A DNA stretch of 29,885 bases from a virus. Positions 29,579 to 29,885 of this stretch are shown here, one piece after another. A program made the position numbers and the translations under genes. The DNA lies in the IMG/VR virus record IMGVR_UViG_3300030110_003674, positions 1 through 29,885 of that record; one strand, given 5' to 3'. The notes under the pieces were generated by a model. That model did no database searches. It saw nothing but the letters and a program-made list of their open reading frames with translations, and had not been told where the DNA came from. The stretch's first letter is position 1. Each line of letters begins with the position of its first letter.

Positions 29579-29885
29579 TGGCAAAACCAGCAAGTAGAGA
29601 AGAATTAACTAATTATTGTTTACGACAATTAGGAGAACCTGTAGTAGAAGTGAATGTTGCTGATGAGCAAATAGAAGATTTAATTGATGATGGTATTCAA
29701 TATTTCCAAGAACGTCATTTTGATGGTGTGGAAAGAATGTATTTGAAATATAAACTTACTGAAGATGATGTTAACAGAGGACAAGCAACAAATCAAACAG
29801 GGAGTTCTAATACCTTAGGAATTACAACAACATCAGGTATTTCAACTACTGTTACTGGTATGTCTGATATGACTAATAGTTTTTA
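29578..29885 (+). CDS. 13: Neck protein gp13, N-terminal part (3' truncated by window edge)
   Basis: The frame opens with ATG overlapping the fibre stop by one base (TGATG) and runs 102 codons to the window end. The start MAKPASREELTNYCLRQLGE, followed by PVVEVNVADEQIEDLIDDGI and QYFQERHFDGVERMYLKYKL, matches what I know of T4-like phage neck protein gp13: a helical N-terminus followed by an acidic helix and the HFDG segment. T4 gp13 has 309 residues, so about one third is visible. In T4 it joins gp14 to close the filled head and receive the tail. A Ser/Thr-rich stretch (from about residue 77) may be a lineage-specific insertion. gp14 would be expected just outside the window. Confidence 0.8.
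   Translation, partial: MAKPASREELTNYCLRQLGEPVVEVNVADEQIEDLIDDGIQYFQERHFDGVERMYLKYKLTEDDVNRGQATNQTGSSNTLGITTTSGISTTVTGMSDMTNSF

Overview
The window looks like the late structural region of a marine T4-like contractile-tailed phage, most likely a cyanomyovirus (Prochlorococcus/Synechococcus type) or a close marine relative. The reasons are the gene order gp25 - gp6 - giant protein - gp8 - DUF4815 protein - small proteins - repeat fibre - neck gp13, the exact T4-type late promoter box TATAAATA at gene junctions, the very AT-rich coding sequence, and several small proteins that I recognise as typical neighbours in cyanophage genomes. All supported genes are on the + strand. I saw no tRNA, rRNA, CRISPR array, IS element, integrase or attachment site. 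No photosynthesis gene is present, so the host is inferred.

Left part (1-2010): the end of an unrecognised phage gene with higher GC than the rest, a GC-rich hairpin, a small AbrB/SpoVT-like protein, a GT-A-type glycosyltransferase, and two small cyanophage-type proteins (54 and 49 aa). A good intrinsic terminator at 1987-2010 closes this block.

Central part (2024-27016): a late promoter 18 nt before gp25 starts the baseplate operon: gp25, gp6, then one 13.4-kb gene for a 4471-residue protein occupying the place of T4 gene 7. A second late promoter overlaps the stop of the giant gene and lies 18 nt before gp8. A 2479-residue DUF4815-containing structural protein follows, in the place where T4 carries genes 9-12, and then a 69-aa coiled-coil protein. 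The giant protein, gp8 and the DUF4815 protein share small repeat modules, so the outer baseplate appears to have been enlarged by spreading the same building blocks through adjacent genes.

Right part (27004-29885): a third late promoter precedes a 111-aa beta-rich protein. It is followed by a 733-aa fibre-like protein, about two thirds of which is a 29-residue (87-bp) tandem repeat, and by the start of the neck protein gp13, cut by the window edge. Most junctions overlap or nearly touch, as expected for co-transcribed virion genes. Together the genes would build the baseplate wedge (gp25, gp6, giant, gp8), its outer adhesin layer (DUF4815 protein, 111-aa and 733-aa proteins), and begin the neck.
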